The notes: a model not told the origin generated them from the sequence alone. A stretch of 64,000 nt of DNA from Oxobacter pfennigii (GCF_001317355.1 NZ_LKET01000028.1:62001-126000); one strand, 5' to 3'; positions 25,831 to 35,290 are shown, counted from the first letter of the stretch. Numbers and translations: made by a program.

Positions 25831-27033
25831 CTACCCCATATATTTATACATATCCATCATGGGAAGAAGAATGGATACTATTATGAAACCTACAATCACC
25901 GAAAGGAATACTATTATTATGGGTTCAACCAATGTTGAAAGTCTTGATATCATTTCATCTGCTTCATCATCATAAAAATCCGATGCCTTTGAAAGCATCA
26001 TGTCCAATGTTCCTGTTTCTTCTCCTATTCTTACCATTTCAAGCAGCATGGATGGAAAGACTTTTATGGAGGATATAGTATCTAGAAGGCCGGCTCCATT
26101 CTTTAATTCATCCTTGCATTTTAATATGCCTTCTTCAACAACGGCATTGGAAATAGTTTTTTCAACTGCATCCATTGCCTTCAAAAGGGGGATGCCGCTC
26201 TCTAAAAGCATAGACAAAGTTTTGGAAAATCTTGAGGCTACCCTTTCCTTGTTTATGTCACCAATCAAAGGCAGCTTAAGGAGAAAATGATGATATTTAT
26301 ATCGTCCCTTCGGAGTCTTTATATACTTAATTGATAAGTATATAGCCAAGAAAGAAGCAGATAGAAAAAAATACCAGTAATTCTTAAGCTGATGGTTTAA
26401 ACCTATAATGATTTTTGTCGGCAGAGGAAGCTCTGCATTAAAGCTTTTAAACGTCTCGGCAAACATCGGAAGCACGCCGAAGTTTAAAAATACAATTACG
26501 GCAATTGCTGCGCACATGACAACCATAGGGTATACAAGAGCTGATATAATTTTGTTTTTAAGGGCATTTTCCTTATCATAATAAATAGCCATTCTTTTAA
26601 ATGCTTCATCCAATCTGCCGGAAACTTCTCCTGCTTCAATGACATTTACTAATAAATCCGGAAACACTTTAAACTGCCCCATTGATTGTGACAGTGCTTT
26701 ACCCTTTTGAACCTCTTCGTAAACCTTTGTCAAAACTTGCCTAAAAACTTTATTGTCTATTTGCTGCCTTAAAATATCAAGGCCTTTAACTATGGTTATG
26801 CCTGAAGCAGCGATGGCAGAAAACTGCCTGCAAAACACGGAAATATCTTTAAGGCTTACCCTATTAAGCAAATGATGGTTTATATATCTTTTAGGATAAG
26901 CCTCTGCGATTTCAAAGGGGAAATAGCCTTTTTCCTTAAGAGATTTGATTACCAAAGCCCTATCGGCTAAATCCATGGTCCCCTTGAGAACTTTTCCATG
27001 GCGGCTTTTTGCTTTGTATATAAATTCAGGCAT
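25831..27033 (-). CDS. pilC: Type IV pilus inner-membrane platform protein PilC/GspF
   Basis: A 400-residue platform protein that couples the ATPases to pilin assembly. Two GspF domains (about 65-190 and 265-390) each end in hydrophobic helices (about 168-192, 218-236, 372-395). Typical segments are DISVFCRQFSAIAASGI near 62 and ASRFSKTLSMLLESGIPLL near 267. Twelve bases after pilT. Confidence 0.94.
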   Translation of the reverse strand: MPEFIYKAKSRHGKVLKGTMDLADRALVIKSLKEKGYFPFEIAEAYPKRYINHHLLNRVSLKDISVFCRQFSAIAASGITIVKGLDILRQQIDNKVFRQVLTKVYEEVQKGKALSQSMGQFKVFPDLLVNVIEAGEVSGRLDEAFKRMAIYYDKENALKNKIISALVYPMVVMCAAIAVIVFLNFGVLPMFAETFKSFNAELPLPTKIIIGLNHQLKNYWYFFLSASFLAIYLSIKYIKTPKGRYKYHHFLLKLPLIGDINKERVASRFSKTLSMLLESGIPLLKAMDAVEKTISNAVVEEGILKCKDELKNGAGLLDTISSIKVFPSMLLEMVRIGEETGTLDMMLSKASDFYDDEADEMISRLSTLVEPIIIVFLSVIVGFIIVSILLPMMDMYKYMG

Positions 27034-27045
27034 ATAAATTCCTCT

Positions 27046-28101
27046 TTATATATTTATCATCCTTGAAACGATTTCTCTGTCTATACAATATGTCATCAAG
27101 GATTCTTTACTTATAAGGCCTTTTCTATACAATTCAATTAAAGACATATCCATGGATTTCATTCCGTATTTTGCTCCTGTCTGTACGGATGAATCTATCT
27201 GATGGGTTTTTCCCTCTCTGATTAAGTTTCTTATAGCCTGCGTAACAACCAATATTTCCAAGGCTGCTACCCTTCCGTTCCCGTCTGCCTTTTCAATTAA
27301 TTGCTGGGATACTATTCCTTCTAATACTGCAGCTAATTGTACTTTTACCTGCTGTTGCTGGTGAGGCGGAAAGACATCAAGTATCCTGTCAATAGTTTTG
27401 GAAGCGCCTATCGTATGAAGCGTGGACAATACCAAGTGCCCTGTTTCAGCAGCCGTTATGGCTATTGAAATAGTCTCTAAGTCCCGCATCTCCCCTACAA
27501 GAATTACATCCGGATCTTCACGGAGGGCTGCACGAAGGGCATTGGCATAGGATTTGCTGTCATGCCCTATTTCTCTTTGGTTGACTATGCTTTTACCATG
27601 CTTATGCAAAAATTCGATTGGATCCTCCAGCGTCAGTATATGGCAATTTCTTTCGCTGTTAATCTGATTTATCATAGCAGCCAAAGTTGTGGATTTACCG
27701 CTCCCTGTTGGCCCGGTTACCAATATAAGGCCTCTGTTTCTTCTTGACAGCTCGGCTAATACGGGGGGATGATCCAAGCCATCCAGAGTGGGAATTTTAA
27801 GGCCTACAGCACGTAATGCCATGGCATCCGAGCCTCTCTGCCTGTAAACATTGACTCTGAAACGTCCCACGCCGGCAACGGAATATGAAAGGTCTATCTC
27901 ACCTAATTCCATATATTTTTCATACTGTTCATCAGTAAAAAGGTCTTTTGTAAATCCCTCTATATCCTTGGGGGTTAACTTTTCATTGCCTACGGGTATA
28001 AGTTTTCCGTTAATTCTTAATGCCGGAGGTATACCTACAGTTATGTGCAAATCAGATGCATTCCTGTCCATGGTTTCAATCAAAAGGTCATTAAGTTTCA
28101 T
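27046..28101 (-). CDS. pilT: Type IV pilus retraction ATPase PilT
   Basis: Hexameric ATPase powering pilus disassembly and twitching. The 351-residue product has DLHITVGIPPALRINGKL near 17, Walker A GPTGSGKSTTLAAMI near 130, the Asp box/Walker B DPDVILVGEMRDLETI near 195, the HTIGASKTIDR His box and the AIRNLIREGKTHQ motif near 285 that is specific to PilT. Its presence indicates a retractable pilus. Confidence 0.95.
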   Translation of the reverse strand: MKLNDLLIETMDRNASDLHITVGIPPALRINGKLIPVGNEKLTPKDIEGFTKDLFTDEQYEKYMELGEIDLSYSVAGVGRFRVNVYRQRGSDAMALRAVGLKIPTLDGLDHPPVLAELSRRNRGLILVTGPTGSGKSTTLAAMINQINSERNCHILTLEDPIEFLHKHGKSIVNQREIGHDSKSYANALRAALREDPDVILVGEMRDLETISIAITAAETGHLVLSTLHTIGASKTIDRILDVFPPHQQQQVKVQLAAVLEGIVSQQLIEKADGNGRVAALEILVVTQAIRNLIREGKTHQIDSSVQTGAKYGMKSMDMSLIELYRKGLISKESLMTYCIDREIVSRMINI

Positions 28102-28112
28102 TGTACATCTCC

Positions 28113-29801
28113 TTACTCTTTCATAAATGTTGTTCTAACCAATTCATCTATAGTTGTGGTACCCTTTAATACAAGGTCGGTGCAATTTTGCCTCAAGGTT
28201 TTCATACCATTTTGTATACTGATCTCCCTCAATTCTTCAGTCTCCGCATCTTTTGATAAAGCTTCTCTGTGAATTTTTTTAAACTCCATAATCTCGTATA
28301 TTCCGGTCCTCAAGTAATAACCAGTATGATTGCATAAATTACATCCTCTACCTTTATATATCGGATAAGGTTTCTTAAAATCAAGCCCAAGTATACTTTT
28401 TTCATTTAAATCAGCAAAATATTCATATCTGCAATTAGGGCAAATTTTTCTCACCAGTCTTTGTGCTATGGTGCCAATCAGGGAGGATGATATTAAATAA
28501 GGTTTAATTCCCATATCAACAAGCCTGGTTACAGAACTTGCAGCATCATTGGTGTGCAGAGTGGATAAAACAAGATGCCCTGTTATAGCTGCACGTATTG
28601 CTATCTCTGCCGTTTCATCATCTCTTATTTCACCGATCATCAAAATATCAGGATCCTGTCTTAATATTGCCCTTAATCCGGCAGCGAAGGTAAGACCGGA
28701 CTTATTATTTACGTGAACCTGGCTTGCATCCTCTATCATGTATTCTACAGGATCTTCTATGGTTATGATATTCTTATCCGGTGTATTCAATAAATTCAGA
28801 AGGGTATATAAAGTTGTGCTTTTTCCGCTTCCTGTCGGCCCTGTAATTAAAATTATGCCATGAGGTGCTTTTATCATATTTTGGATTTTAAAGAGATCTT
28901 CACTTGATATTCCAAGATCATTTATATTTAAGGCAAGATAATTTCTGCTCAATATTCTTATTACGATTTTTTCTCCGAAGATGGTTGGAAGTACAGATAC
29001 CCTCATATCGATTTCTTTATCATCGATTGTATGTATAACTCTCCCGTCCTGGGGAAGCCTGTGCTCTGCGATGTTTAGTTCAGAGATTATCTTGATTCTG
29101 GTAATTATTGCCGCATAAGTATCCATTGAATCTTTATTTATATCACGTAAGCTTCCATCTATCCTGAAACGAATTTTAAAATACTTTTCGCCGGGTTCAA
29201 TATGTATATCGCTGGCTCTTATTCTTACAGCCTGATTTATTATATTATTCACATATCTGACTGCCGGAGCATAATCGGTTATTTCAATTGATGTATCCTT
29301 TAGCTCCTGCTCATCCTTTGTGATGTATTCTTTTTTCAAATCTTCAGCGGCTTTTTTAGTGTTTTGCCTAATATAATGTTTATCTATAGCTTTTTTTATA
29401 GCTTTTTTTGAGGATATAACAGGCTGTGAATCTAAGCCTGTTGAAAATTTAACATCATCCAGGGCAAAAAAATCAAAGGGGTTGGACATTGCCACAATTA
29501 TTTTTTCCTCTGTCATATCAATGGGTATGAGATTATATTTGCTTGCTAAGGCTTCGGACACGGAAAGTACGGCGTCTTCGCGGATTGAAAATTCATCAAG
29601 GTCCACACACTTCACTCCAAGATACCTTTCAAGCTTAGACATGAGTTCTTTTTCGGAAAGTATACCCTCTTCAACAAGAATATCCAAAAGATTTTTGCCT
29701 GTTCTTCTTTGGATATCCGATGCTCTGTTTAAATCATTTCTGGTAATGCCCCATCCCTCAAATATATTCTCCAGATTTTGTTTTGATAATTTTTTTACCA
29801 A
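28113..29801 (-). CDS. pilB: Type IV pilus assembly ATPase PilB/GspE
   Basis: Pilus extension ATPase, 562 residues. N-terminal MshEN-type region (1-150, GILSEKELMSKLERYLG), then the AAA core with ASDIHIEP near 198, Walker A GPTGSGKSTTLYTLL near 325, Walker B ILMIGEIRD near 390, and a tetracysteine zinc site (CPNC near 458, CNLC near 485). MshEN domains in other PilB proteins bind cyclic di-GMP; whether this one does is untested. TTG start behind GAAGGGG. First gene of the pilus transcript. Confidence 0.93.
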   Translation of the reverse strand: MVKKLSKQNLENIFEGWGITRNDLNRASDIQRRTGKNLLDILVEEGILSEKELMSKLERYLGVKCVDLDEFSIREDAVLSVSEALASKYNLIPIDMTEEKIIVAMSNPFDFFALDDVKFSTGLDSQPVISSKKAIKKAIDKHYIRQNTKKAAEDLKKEYITKDEQELKDTSIEITDYAPAVRYVNNIINQAVRIRASDIHIEPGEKYFKIRFRIDGSLRDINKDSMDTYAAIITRIKIISELNIAEHRLPQDGRVIHTIDDKEIDMRVSVLPTIFGEKIVIRILSRNYLALNINDLGISSEDLFKIQNMIKAPHGIILITGPTGSGKSTTLYTLLNLLNTPDKNIITIEDPVEYMIEDASQVHVNNKSGLTFAAGLRAILRQDPDILMIGEIRDDETAEIAIRAAITGHLVLSTLHTNDAASSVTRLVDMGIKPYLISSSLIGTIAQRLVRKICPNCRYEYFADLNEKSILGLDFKKPYPIYKGRGCNLCNHTGYYLRTGIYEIMEFKKIHREALSKDAETEELREISIQNGMKTLRQNCTDLVLKGTTTIDELVRTTFMKE

Positions 29802-29828
29802 ATTTATCCCCTTCAGATATATAGTTTC

Positions 29829-29837
29829 ATTATATCA
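29829..29837 (-). promoter_or_regulatory. Extended -10 promoter of the pil operon
   Basis: TGATATAAT on the minus strand, an extended -10 with no good -35 at 17 bases. Just upstream lie two inverted repeats: AAATTTGC/GCAAATTT (about 29840-29859) and ATGATTTCA/TGAAATCAT (about 29867-29898). The predicted start is about 20 bases before pilB. The missing -35 and the dyads suggest a regulated promoter. Confidence 0.6.
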
Positions 29838-29914
29838 TGAAATTTGCTCTGCAAATTTTATGTCAAATGATTTCAAATGGCTATGCGTTGAAATCATTAT
29901 CTTAAGTATATACC

Positions 29915-30772
29915 CTATAAGTTGGTAATTATTCCTTCCTGTTCTGCAAATTCCTTAATGGAATAAAAATCAAAGCTTTTTCCGGTCCAAATTTCAATTG
30001 CATCGAGTGCCTGCAAGAGAAGCATATCCATACCGCCTATGATTTTACAGCCACTCTCTTCACCCATTTTCAGAAAATCCGTCATAATTGGGTTATAAAT
30101 CAAATCGTATAAAACGTTGACATTCCCTTTGATATCTTTTGAAGTTATAGGTATGCTGCCTTCAAAGCCCTTCATACCCAGAGGAGTACAGTTTACGATC
30201 ATATGGGGGTTCATGAATTTAATTTTTTCATTTAACTCATCAAAGCCGCAGGGTAAGATTTCTGATGGAGTATCTTTTAACGAACCAATAAATACAGATG
30301 CCCGGTCAGCGGTTCTTCCGAAAATATGTATTTGGGCTTTGTTGTTTAAGAGGCATTGAACAATGGAACGGGCGGCCCCCCCGGCTCCTAGAACAAAAAC
30401 ATCTTTTTCGTTTATATCCACTCTATTGTAATCCAGGGATTTTTTAAATCCCGAATAATCCGTATTGTAGCCTTTTAATATGCCATTCTCATTTTTAACT
30501 GTGTTTACCGCTCCGATACTTAAAGCTTCATCACTTATAAAATCCAAGTATTGCATTATTTTTTGCTTGTAGGGAATTGTTACATTTGAGCCTGAAATGT
30601 TTAAAACCTTTATCGCTTTAACTGCATCATTAAGCATGTCTTCCTGGACAGGAAAAAGTTTATACATGGCATTTATATCATAAAGGGAATAAATACCGTT
30701 ATGTATCTTTGGTGAAAGGCTGTGCCCCAAGGGATAACCTAATAAGCCGAAAATGCTTGTTTTATCATTCAT
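29915..30772 (-). CDS. aroE: Shikimate dehydrogenase
   Basis: NADPH-dependent reduction of 3-dehydroshikimate. The 285 residues have the substrate-binding GYPLGHSLSPKIHN near 12-25, NVTIPYKQ near 62, the NADP-binding GAGGAARSIV near 129 and NCTPLGMKG near 196. Start ATG behind AGAGGTAG, five bases from yqeG. With aroK it brackets the pilus genes. Confidence 0.95.
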   Translation of the reverse strand: MNDKTSIFGLLGYPLGHSLSPKIHNGIYSLYDINAMYKLFPVQEDMLNDAVKAIKVLNISGSNVTIPYKQKIMQYLDFISDEALSIGAVNTVKNENGILKGYNTDYSGFKKSLDYNRVDINEKDVFVLGAGGAARSIVQCLLNNKAQIHIFGRTADRASVFIGSLKDTPSEILPCGFDELNEKIKFMNPHMIVNCTPLGMKGFEGSIPITSKDIKGNVNVLYDLIYNPIMTDFLKMGEESGCKIIGGMDMLLLQALDAIEIWTGKSFDFYSIKEFAEQEGIITNL

Positions 30773-30776
30773 ATTT

Positions 30777-31274
30777 CTACCTCTTCATATAATATCTTTT
30801 TAGAAACTTTGCTTCTATTATTCGAATAATTCGGGTTAATATAAATTCATTTCTGTCTATGGGGTTTACCAGTATGGTGAAAAGACTGCATTTATTACCC
30901 CCCAATATATCGGTGAAAATCTGGTCACCGACAACACAGGTGTTATAAAATTGGGATTCCAGCAGATTCATGGCATTTATAAATGAAGATTTTAAAGGCT
31001 TTCTTACATTTTTGCAGAATAAAACATTAAGCTCTGAACAATAAAGGGAAATCCTTTTATTGGAGCTGTTGGACAGAATGCAAATTTTAAATCCTGAAGC
31101 TTTTGATCCCTTTATCCATGAACACACCTTTTCATCAGGCATTTTGCTGCCCCATTTTGATAAGGTGTTGTCTATGTCTATTATCATGTTTGTAATGCCT
31201 TTGCTCTTTAAATATGAAAGGTCAATATCATAAATTGAAGGGATATGGATATCAGGATAAAGACTTTTTCCCAT
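30777..31274 (-). CDS. YqeG family HAD-IIIA phosphatase
   Basis: A 165-residue HAD-superfamily protein. Motif I MIIDIDNTLSKWG near 31, motif II CILSNSSNKR near 75, and motif III/IV region VVGDQIFTDILGGNKC near 116 with the acidic pair. Substrate unknown; related proteins dephosphorylate phosphatidylglycerophosphate, so a membrane-lipid role is possible but not shown. Confidence 0.88.
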   Translation of the reverse strand: MGKSLYPDIHIPSIYDIDLSYLKSKGITNMIIDIDNTLSKWGSKMPDEKVCSWIKGSKASGFKICILSNSSNKRISLYCSELNVLFCKNVRKPLKSSFINAMNLLESQFYNTCVVGDQIFTDILGGNKCSLFTILVNPIDRNEFILTRIIRIIEAKFLKRYYMKR

Positions 31275-31360
31275 ATTTCACCTCTGACGGCAATTATACA
31301 TATATAATATTACATTTTTTACAAATAGTAAACATTCATAGTATTTACACCATTACATAA

Positions 31361-31390
31361 AGATAAGCTGCAGTTACCTGCAGCTTTCAG
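31361..31390 (-). terminator. Hairpin after sigK
   Basis: AAGCTGCAG/CTGCAGCTT hairpin (31367-31388) covers the sigK stop codon; minus-strand tail is ATCTTTATG, a weak T run. Probable terminator. Confidence 0.5.
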
Positions 31391-32084
31391 GGTTAAGCTC
31401 CTTGCCAAGCTTCTTTAATGCTCTTTTTTCGATTCTTGATACATAGGATCTGGATATACCTAAGAGCTGGGCTATTTCTCTTTGAGTCTTGCTCTTTCCG
31501 CTTATCAATCCGTACCTTAACTCTAGCACCATCTTTTCCCTTCCTTTTAAGGTGGATGCCATTTTTTTATATAATTTTTTAGTCTGAATTTTGCTTTCCA
31601 CTTCATCAACTACGGTATCACTGTCTGAGCCTAGGACATCCATTAAGGATATTTCGTTGCCTTCCTTGTCTACTCCTATAGGATCCTGTAAAAATACTTC
31701 GGACTTGCTCTTTTTAGTAGAACGAATAATCATTAATATTTCATTTTCAATGCACCTGGCTGCGTAAGTCGCCAGTCTTGTTCCTTTGTCATTATCAAAT
31801 GTTGTTATTGCTTTAATAAGCCCTATAGTACCTACAGAAATAAGGTCGTCAACTTCCTTGCCGGTATAATTGTATTTTTTAACAATATGAGCTACCAGCC
31901 TCAAGTTTCTTTCGACCAGTATATTTCTAGCCTCTTCATCTCCACTTTGAAACTTCTCTATGAAAAATCGCTCCTCTTCTTCAGAGAGAGGTTTGGGAAA
32001 TGAATTGTTGTTTGTAACGTAGGATACCATGAAGAATATATTATCCAGAAAGGATAATACAGAGGCAAAAAGTTCTAACATCAT
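31374..32084 (-). CDS. sigK: Sporulation sigma factor SigK
   Basis: Late mother-cell sigma factor. The 236-residue product has region 2 (LVAHIVKKYNYTGKEVDDLISVGTIGLIKAI, near 60-90) and region 4 with the helix-turn-helix near 205-225. The N-terminal hydrophobic segment and VTNNNSFPKPLSEEEE match pro-SigK, implying proteolytic activation. Start at the ATG behind GGGGGTG. The gene is whole, without a skin-type insertion. CATATAAT (32116-32123), a possible SigE/K -10, lies 30 bases upstream. Confidence 0.94.
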   Translation of the reverse strand: MMLELFASVLSFLDNIFFMVSYVTNNNSFPKPLSEEEERFFIEKFQSGDEEARNILVERNLRLVAHIVKKYNYTGKEVDDLISVGTIGLIKAITTFDNDKGTRLATYAARCIENEILMIIRSTKKSKSEVFLQDPIGVDKEGNEISLMDVLGSDSDTVVDEVESKIQTKKLYKKMASTLKGREKMVLELRYGLISGKSKTQREIAQLLGISRSYVSRIEKRALKKLGKELNPESCR

Positions 32085-32190
32085 CTGATGCACCCCCATA
32101 AGCCGGTTATTCTTAATTATATGCAGCATGGATTTAGGGTGTGCATGTACTATTTTAATGCCGGTAAATTATTTTATGAATTTTTTAAAT

Positions 32191-33411
32191 TTATTCCGGT
32201 TTTTGCTTTATAAGCATATCAAAAGGTTTTAATTCCCTGTCACATTTTATGGAATATTTCATCTGAGGGTGAGGTGCTACATCAATACTTTCACCATCAG
32301 CATTTCTTAAACAATCAAGCTCTAATTCAAAGGTATCGAAATTTGGACCGAAAACCTCCACCCTTTCGCCTTTATATACCCTGTTTCTTTGCTCAATATA
32401 TGCAGTTTTGCTGTTTTTATCATAATCAAGAACTAAGCCTACAATATCATAATCTCTTATATAAGAGCTGTTTTCATATATTTGTCCCGGATCGTTGTGA
32501 TAAAATCCGGAGGAAAATTCCCTGTGGCTGGCCTTTGTCAAATCCTTGAGCCATTCAGGATTGAATTTATAGTCACTGCCCTTATTTAAAAATTCATCCA
32601 GGGCTTTTCTGTAGGCTTTAACTACAGTTGCAACATAAAAGGAGCTCTTCATCCTTCCTTCTATTTTCAAGCTTGTTATACCGGCATTTATTATGTCAGG
32701 CAGATATTCTATCATGCAAAGGTCTTTGGAATTCATTATATATGTGCCTCTTTCATCTTCTTCAACAGGCATATAGTTGCCCGGCCTTTTTTCTTCCATA
32801 AGGTAATATTTATACCTGCAGGGATGGGCGCATTCCCCCCTGTTTGAATCTCTTCCCGTCATGTAATTGCTAAGAAGACACCGTCCTGAATAGGATATGC
32901 ACATGGCCCCATGGACAAAGGCTTCCAAATCCAGTGTTGATGGTGTCTTATCCCTTACTTCCTTTATTTCCTCAAGGCTTAATTCCCTTGCTAACACTAT
33001 TCTTTTTACTCCTAAGCCATGCCAGAATATTGCCGAACGATAATTAACATTATTAGCCTGGGTGCTAAGATGTATCTCCATTTTAGGTGCTGCCTCCTTG
33101 GCTATTGAAAAGACGCCGGGGTCGGATATGATTATGGCGTCTGTCCCAAGGTCATAAAGGTATTTTAAATATTCATCCATTCCCTTTAAATCCTCGTTAT
33201 GAGGGAAAATATTTACCGTCACATAAATTTTTTTATTTAATTTATGAGCATATAAAACCGCTTCTTTTAATTCATCATTTGAAAAATTTCCTGCAAATGC
33301 TCTCAAGCCATAGGATGGGCCTCCGATATAAACGGCATCCGCCCCATAATTAAAAGCTACCTTTAATTTTTCCATATTTCCTGCAGGAGCCAGAAGTTCA
33401 ATTTTATTCAT
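32191..33411 (-). CDS. Peptidase U32 family protein
   Basis: A 406-residue protein with the U32 signature EAFVHGAMCISYSGRCLLSN near 165-185 and further conserved Cys in GECAHPCRYKY near 196. LLAPAGNMEKLKVAF opens the TIM-barrel-like domain. Members act in tRNA and rRNA hydroxylation (TrhP, RlhA) or as collagenase-like proteins; the first is more likely for this two-domain form. Overlaps the O-methyltransferase gene by eight bases. Confidence 0.9.
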   Translation of the reverse strand: MNKIELLAPAGNMEKLKVAFNYGADAVYIGGPSYGLRAFAGNFSNDELKEAVLYAHKLNKKIYVTVNIFPHNEDLKGMDEYLKYLYDLGTDAIIISDPGVFSIAKEAAPKMEIHLSTQANNVNYRSAIFWHGLGVKRIVLARELSLEEIKEVRDKTPSTLDLEAFVHGAMCISYSGRCLLSNYMTGRDSNRGECAHPCRYKYYLMEEKRPGNYMPVEEDERGTYIMNSKDLCMIEYLPDIINAGITSLKIEGRMKSSFYVATVVKAYRKALDEFLNKGSDYKFNPEWLKDLTKASHREFSSGFYHNDPGQIYENSSYIRDYDIVGLVLDYDKNSKTAYIEQRNRVYKGERVEVFGPNFDTFELELDCLRNADGESIDVAPHPQMKYSIKCDRELKPFDMLIKQKPE

Positions 33412-34063
33412 TTGCCAAACCTCCGCTTTTTAAACTTATTGCAACACCGTCGCCTAAGGGCAGTATGGATGTTTCATAATCATGATTTTCTGTTATGAAT
33501 TTAAGATATTTTCGCATCCTCTTTACAATTGTTATCTTTCTTCTTATGAGAAGCTCATTGGTGGCCACCATGCCACGGAAAAGAACATTGTCTGCAAATA
33601 TTATTCCTTCATTATTAAGCATTCTGTGACAGTGAGGGAAAAATTCCATATACTGACCCTTGGCTGCATCTATAAAAATAAAATCAAAGTCTTTGTCCAT
33701 ATTTGTGAGTATATCAAGGGCATCGCCTTCTATTATTTCAATTGAATCTTGAAATCCAGCCTTTTTTATATTTTCCTCTGCAAGCTTTATCATATCTGAA
33801 TCTCTGTCTATGGTGATAATTCTGCCAGACAAAGCAGCTTTCTTCATAACAATTGCCGAATAGCCGATTGCAGTGCCTATCTCCAGTATTTTTAGGGGCT
33901 TATTTACCTTAATTAAAAATGAAAGCAATTGTGCAACTTCCGGATGAATAATAGGAACATTATTAAGAAGAGCATATTCCTCCAATTCCTTAAGCAAGTC
34001 ATCTTCCTTTGGTATAAGGTTTCTTATATATTCTTCTATGTAATCATAAACAATTTTACTCAA
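33404..34063 (-). CDS. SAM-dependent O-methyltransferase
   Basis: The 219-residue protein belongs to the O-methyltransferase family 3 (catechol/caffeoyl-CoA type). Motif LEIGTAIGYSAIVM near 80, ITIDRDSDMIKLAEEN near 101, and DFIFIDAAKGQYMEFFP near 134. In Bacillus the equivalent (TrmR/YrrM) next to U32 genes methylates tRNA 5-hydroxyuridine; the pairing with a U32 gene here supports that role. TTG start after CGGAGG. Confidence 0.88.
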   Translation of the reverse strand: MSKIVYDYIEEYIRNLIPKEDDLLKELEEYALLNNVPIIHPEVAQLLSFLIKVNKPLKILEIGTAIGYSAIVMKKAALSGRIITIDRDSDMIKLAEENIKKAGFQDSIEIIEGDALDILTNMDKDFDFIFIDAAKGQYMEFFPHCHRMLNNEGIIFADNVLFRGMVATNELLIRRKITIVKRMRKYLKFITENHDYETSILPLGDGVAISLKSGGLANE

Positions 34064-34080
34064 TTTTACCTCCGGGTTTC

Positions 34081-34116
34081 AAAAAATTATACATGGACAT
34101 AACCATGTATAATTTT
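34081..34116 (-). terminator. Terminator between mltG and the O-methyltransferase gene
   Basis: AAAATTATACATGG/CCATGTATAATTTT, a 14-base stem at 34083-34116, followed on the minus strand by TTTTTTG. It ends directly before the ribosome site of the next gene, leaving almost no room for a separate promoter. Confidence 0.85.
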
Positions 34117-34123
34117 CCCATTA

Positions 34124-35194
34124 TTATTGATTTACATTCTTGTAATAATTATCTTTATTTCTTAAAAATTCCGAGTAAGTTTTTGAAAAAGCATGAGTTC
34201 CGGCATTTTGGTCCTTTACTACAAAATACAAATAATCAACATCTTCCGGATTTAAAGCTGCTATTAATGAAGCTTTCCCCGGATTGGCAATGGGGCCTAC
34301 GGGAAGTCCGCTGTGCTTGTATGTGTTATAGGGAGAATCAATTTCCAGGTCTTTATATAAAAGATTTTCTTTTCTTTCTCCCAGGGCATACTGAACAGTA
34401 GCACAGGACTCCAGTTTTTGATTGATTTTTATCCTATTATAAAATACTGCCGCAACTATGGGCCGCTCTTCTGCAACCTTTGCTTCTCTTTCAACAATGG
34501 AAGCCATATTCACTACTTTATCTATTGTAAGGTTTAATTCCTCAGTCTTTTTTCTCATATCCTCATCGTATATCTCATCAAACCTTGAAAGCATCCTGTT
34601 TATAATCTGTTCGGCTGTTACATTTTTGGAAAATTCGTAAGTGTCGGGAAATAAATAGCCTTCCAGCTTTATATCTCTTTCAGGGATGTCCTTTAAAAAG
34701 TCATAATCGAAATTCACCGTTTGAGCCGCATTCATAAAGGTTTCCTTATCAACAAGGCCTGCCTTTTCAAATACTGATGCAATATCCTTAATTTCATATC
34801 CTTCAGGTATGGTTACCTTTACCGTATCTCTTATTACATCACCCTTTGCAATCTTGTCTACTATTGCAGCAGCGTTCATGCTCTTGCTTAACTGATACTT
34901 GCCTGCCATAAGCTTTCCAGATAATTTATTGAGCCTTATAAATATATTAAGGGAGTTTTTATCTTTTATGAGTCCTTCATTAAATAAAGTTTTTATTATA
35001 TCTTGGGATGTTGAACCGCTTTCTATGGTAACCTCCAGCATCGGAGCATCTGAAGCACCTGCGGGTTCATATATGGATTTATTATAATAATTAACAGCTG
35101 CATAAGCTGAAGCTGAGATCAAAGCAATTATAATGAGAAATACTATGATACCTACCTTTGCTTTTCCGGCGGATTTTTTACTTCCTTTAGGCAT
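34124..35194 (-). CDS. mltG: Endolytic transglycosylase MltG
   Basis: Cleaves nascent peptidoglycan strands to set glycan length. The 356-residue protein has a basic N-terminus, one transmembrane helix (about 16-37), and the YceG domain. A catalytic Glu lies in the MASIVEREAKV segment near 228, with SPYNTYKHSGLPVGPIANPG near 295. Start set at ATG encoding MPKGSKKS; the 20 upstream codons lack a ribosome site. Confidence 0.94.
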   Translation of the reverse strand: MPKGSKKSAGKAKVGIIVFLIIIALISASAYAAVNYYNKSIYEPAGASDAPMLEVTIESGSTSQDIIKTLFNEGLIKDKNSLNIFIRLNKLSGKLMAGKYQLSKSMNAAAIVDKIAKGDVIRDTVKVTIPEGYEIKDIASVFEKAGLVDKETFMNAAQTVNFDYDFLKDIPERDIKLEGYLFPDTYEFSKNVTAEQIINRMLSRFDEIYDEDMRKKTEELNLTIDKVVNMASIVEREAKVAEERPIVAAVFYNRIKINQKLESCATVQYALGERKENLLYKDLEIDSPYNTYKHSGLPVGPIANPGKASLIAALNPEDVDYLYFVVKDQNAGTHAFSKTYSEFLRNKDNYYKNVNQ

Positions 35195-35290
35195 GAAACC
35201 ACCTGCTTTCTCTTGTATATTCAATAGTATAATTATATAACTTAAGGCTGTCATTTACAACAAGTGTCGGATTAAGTAAAAATGAACAAT

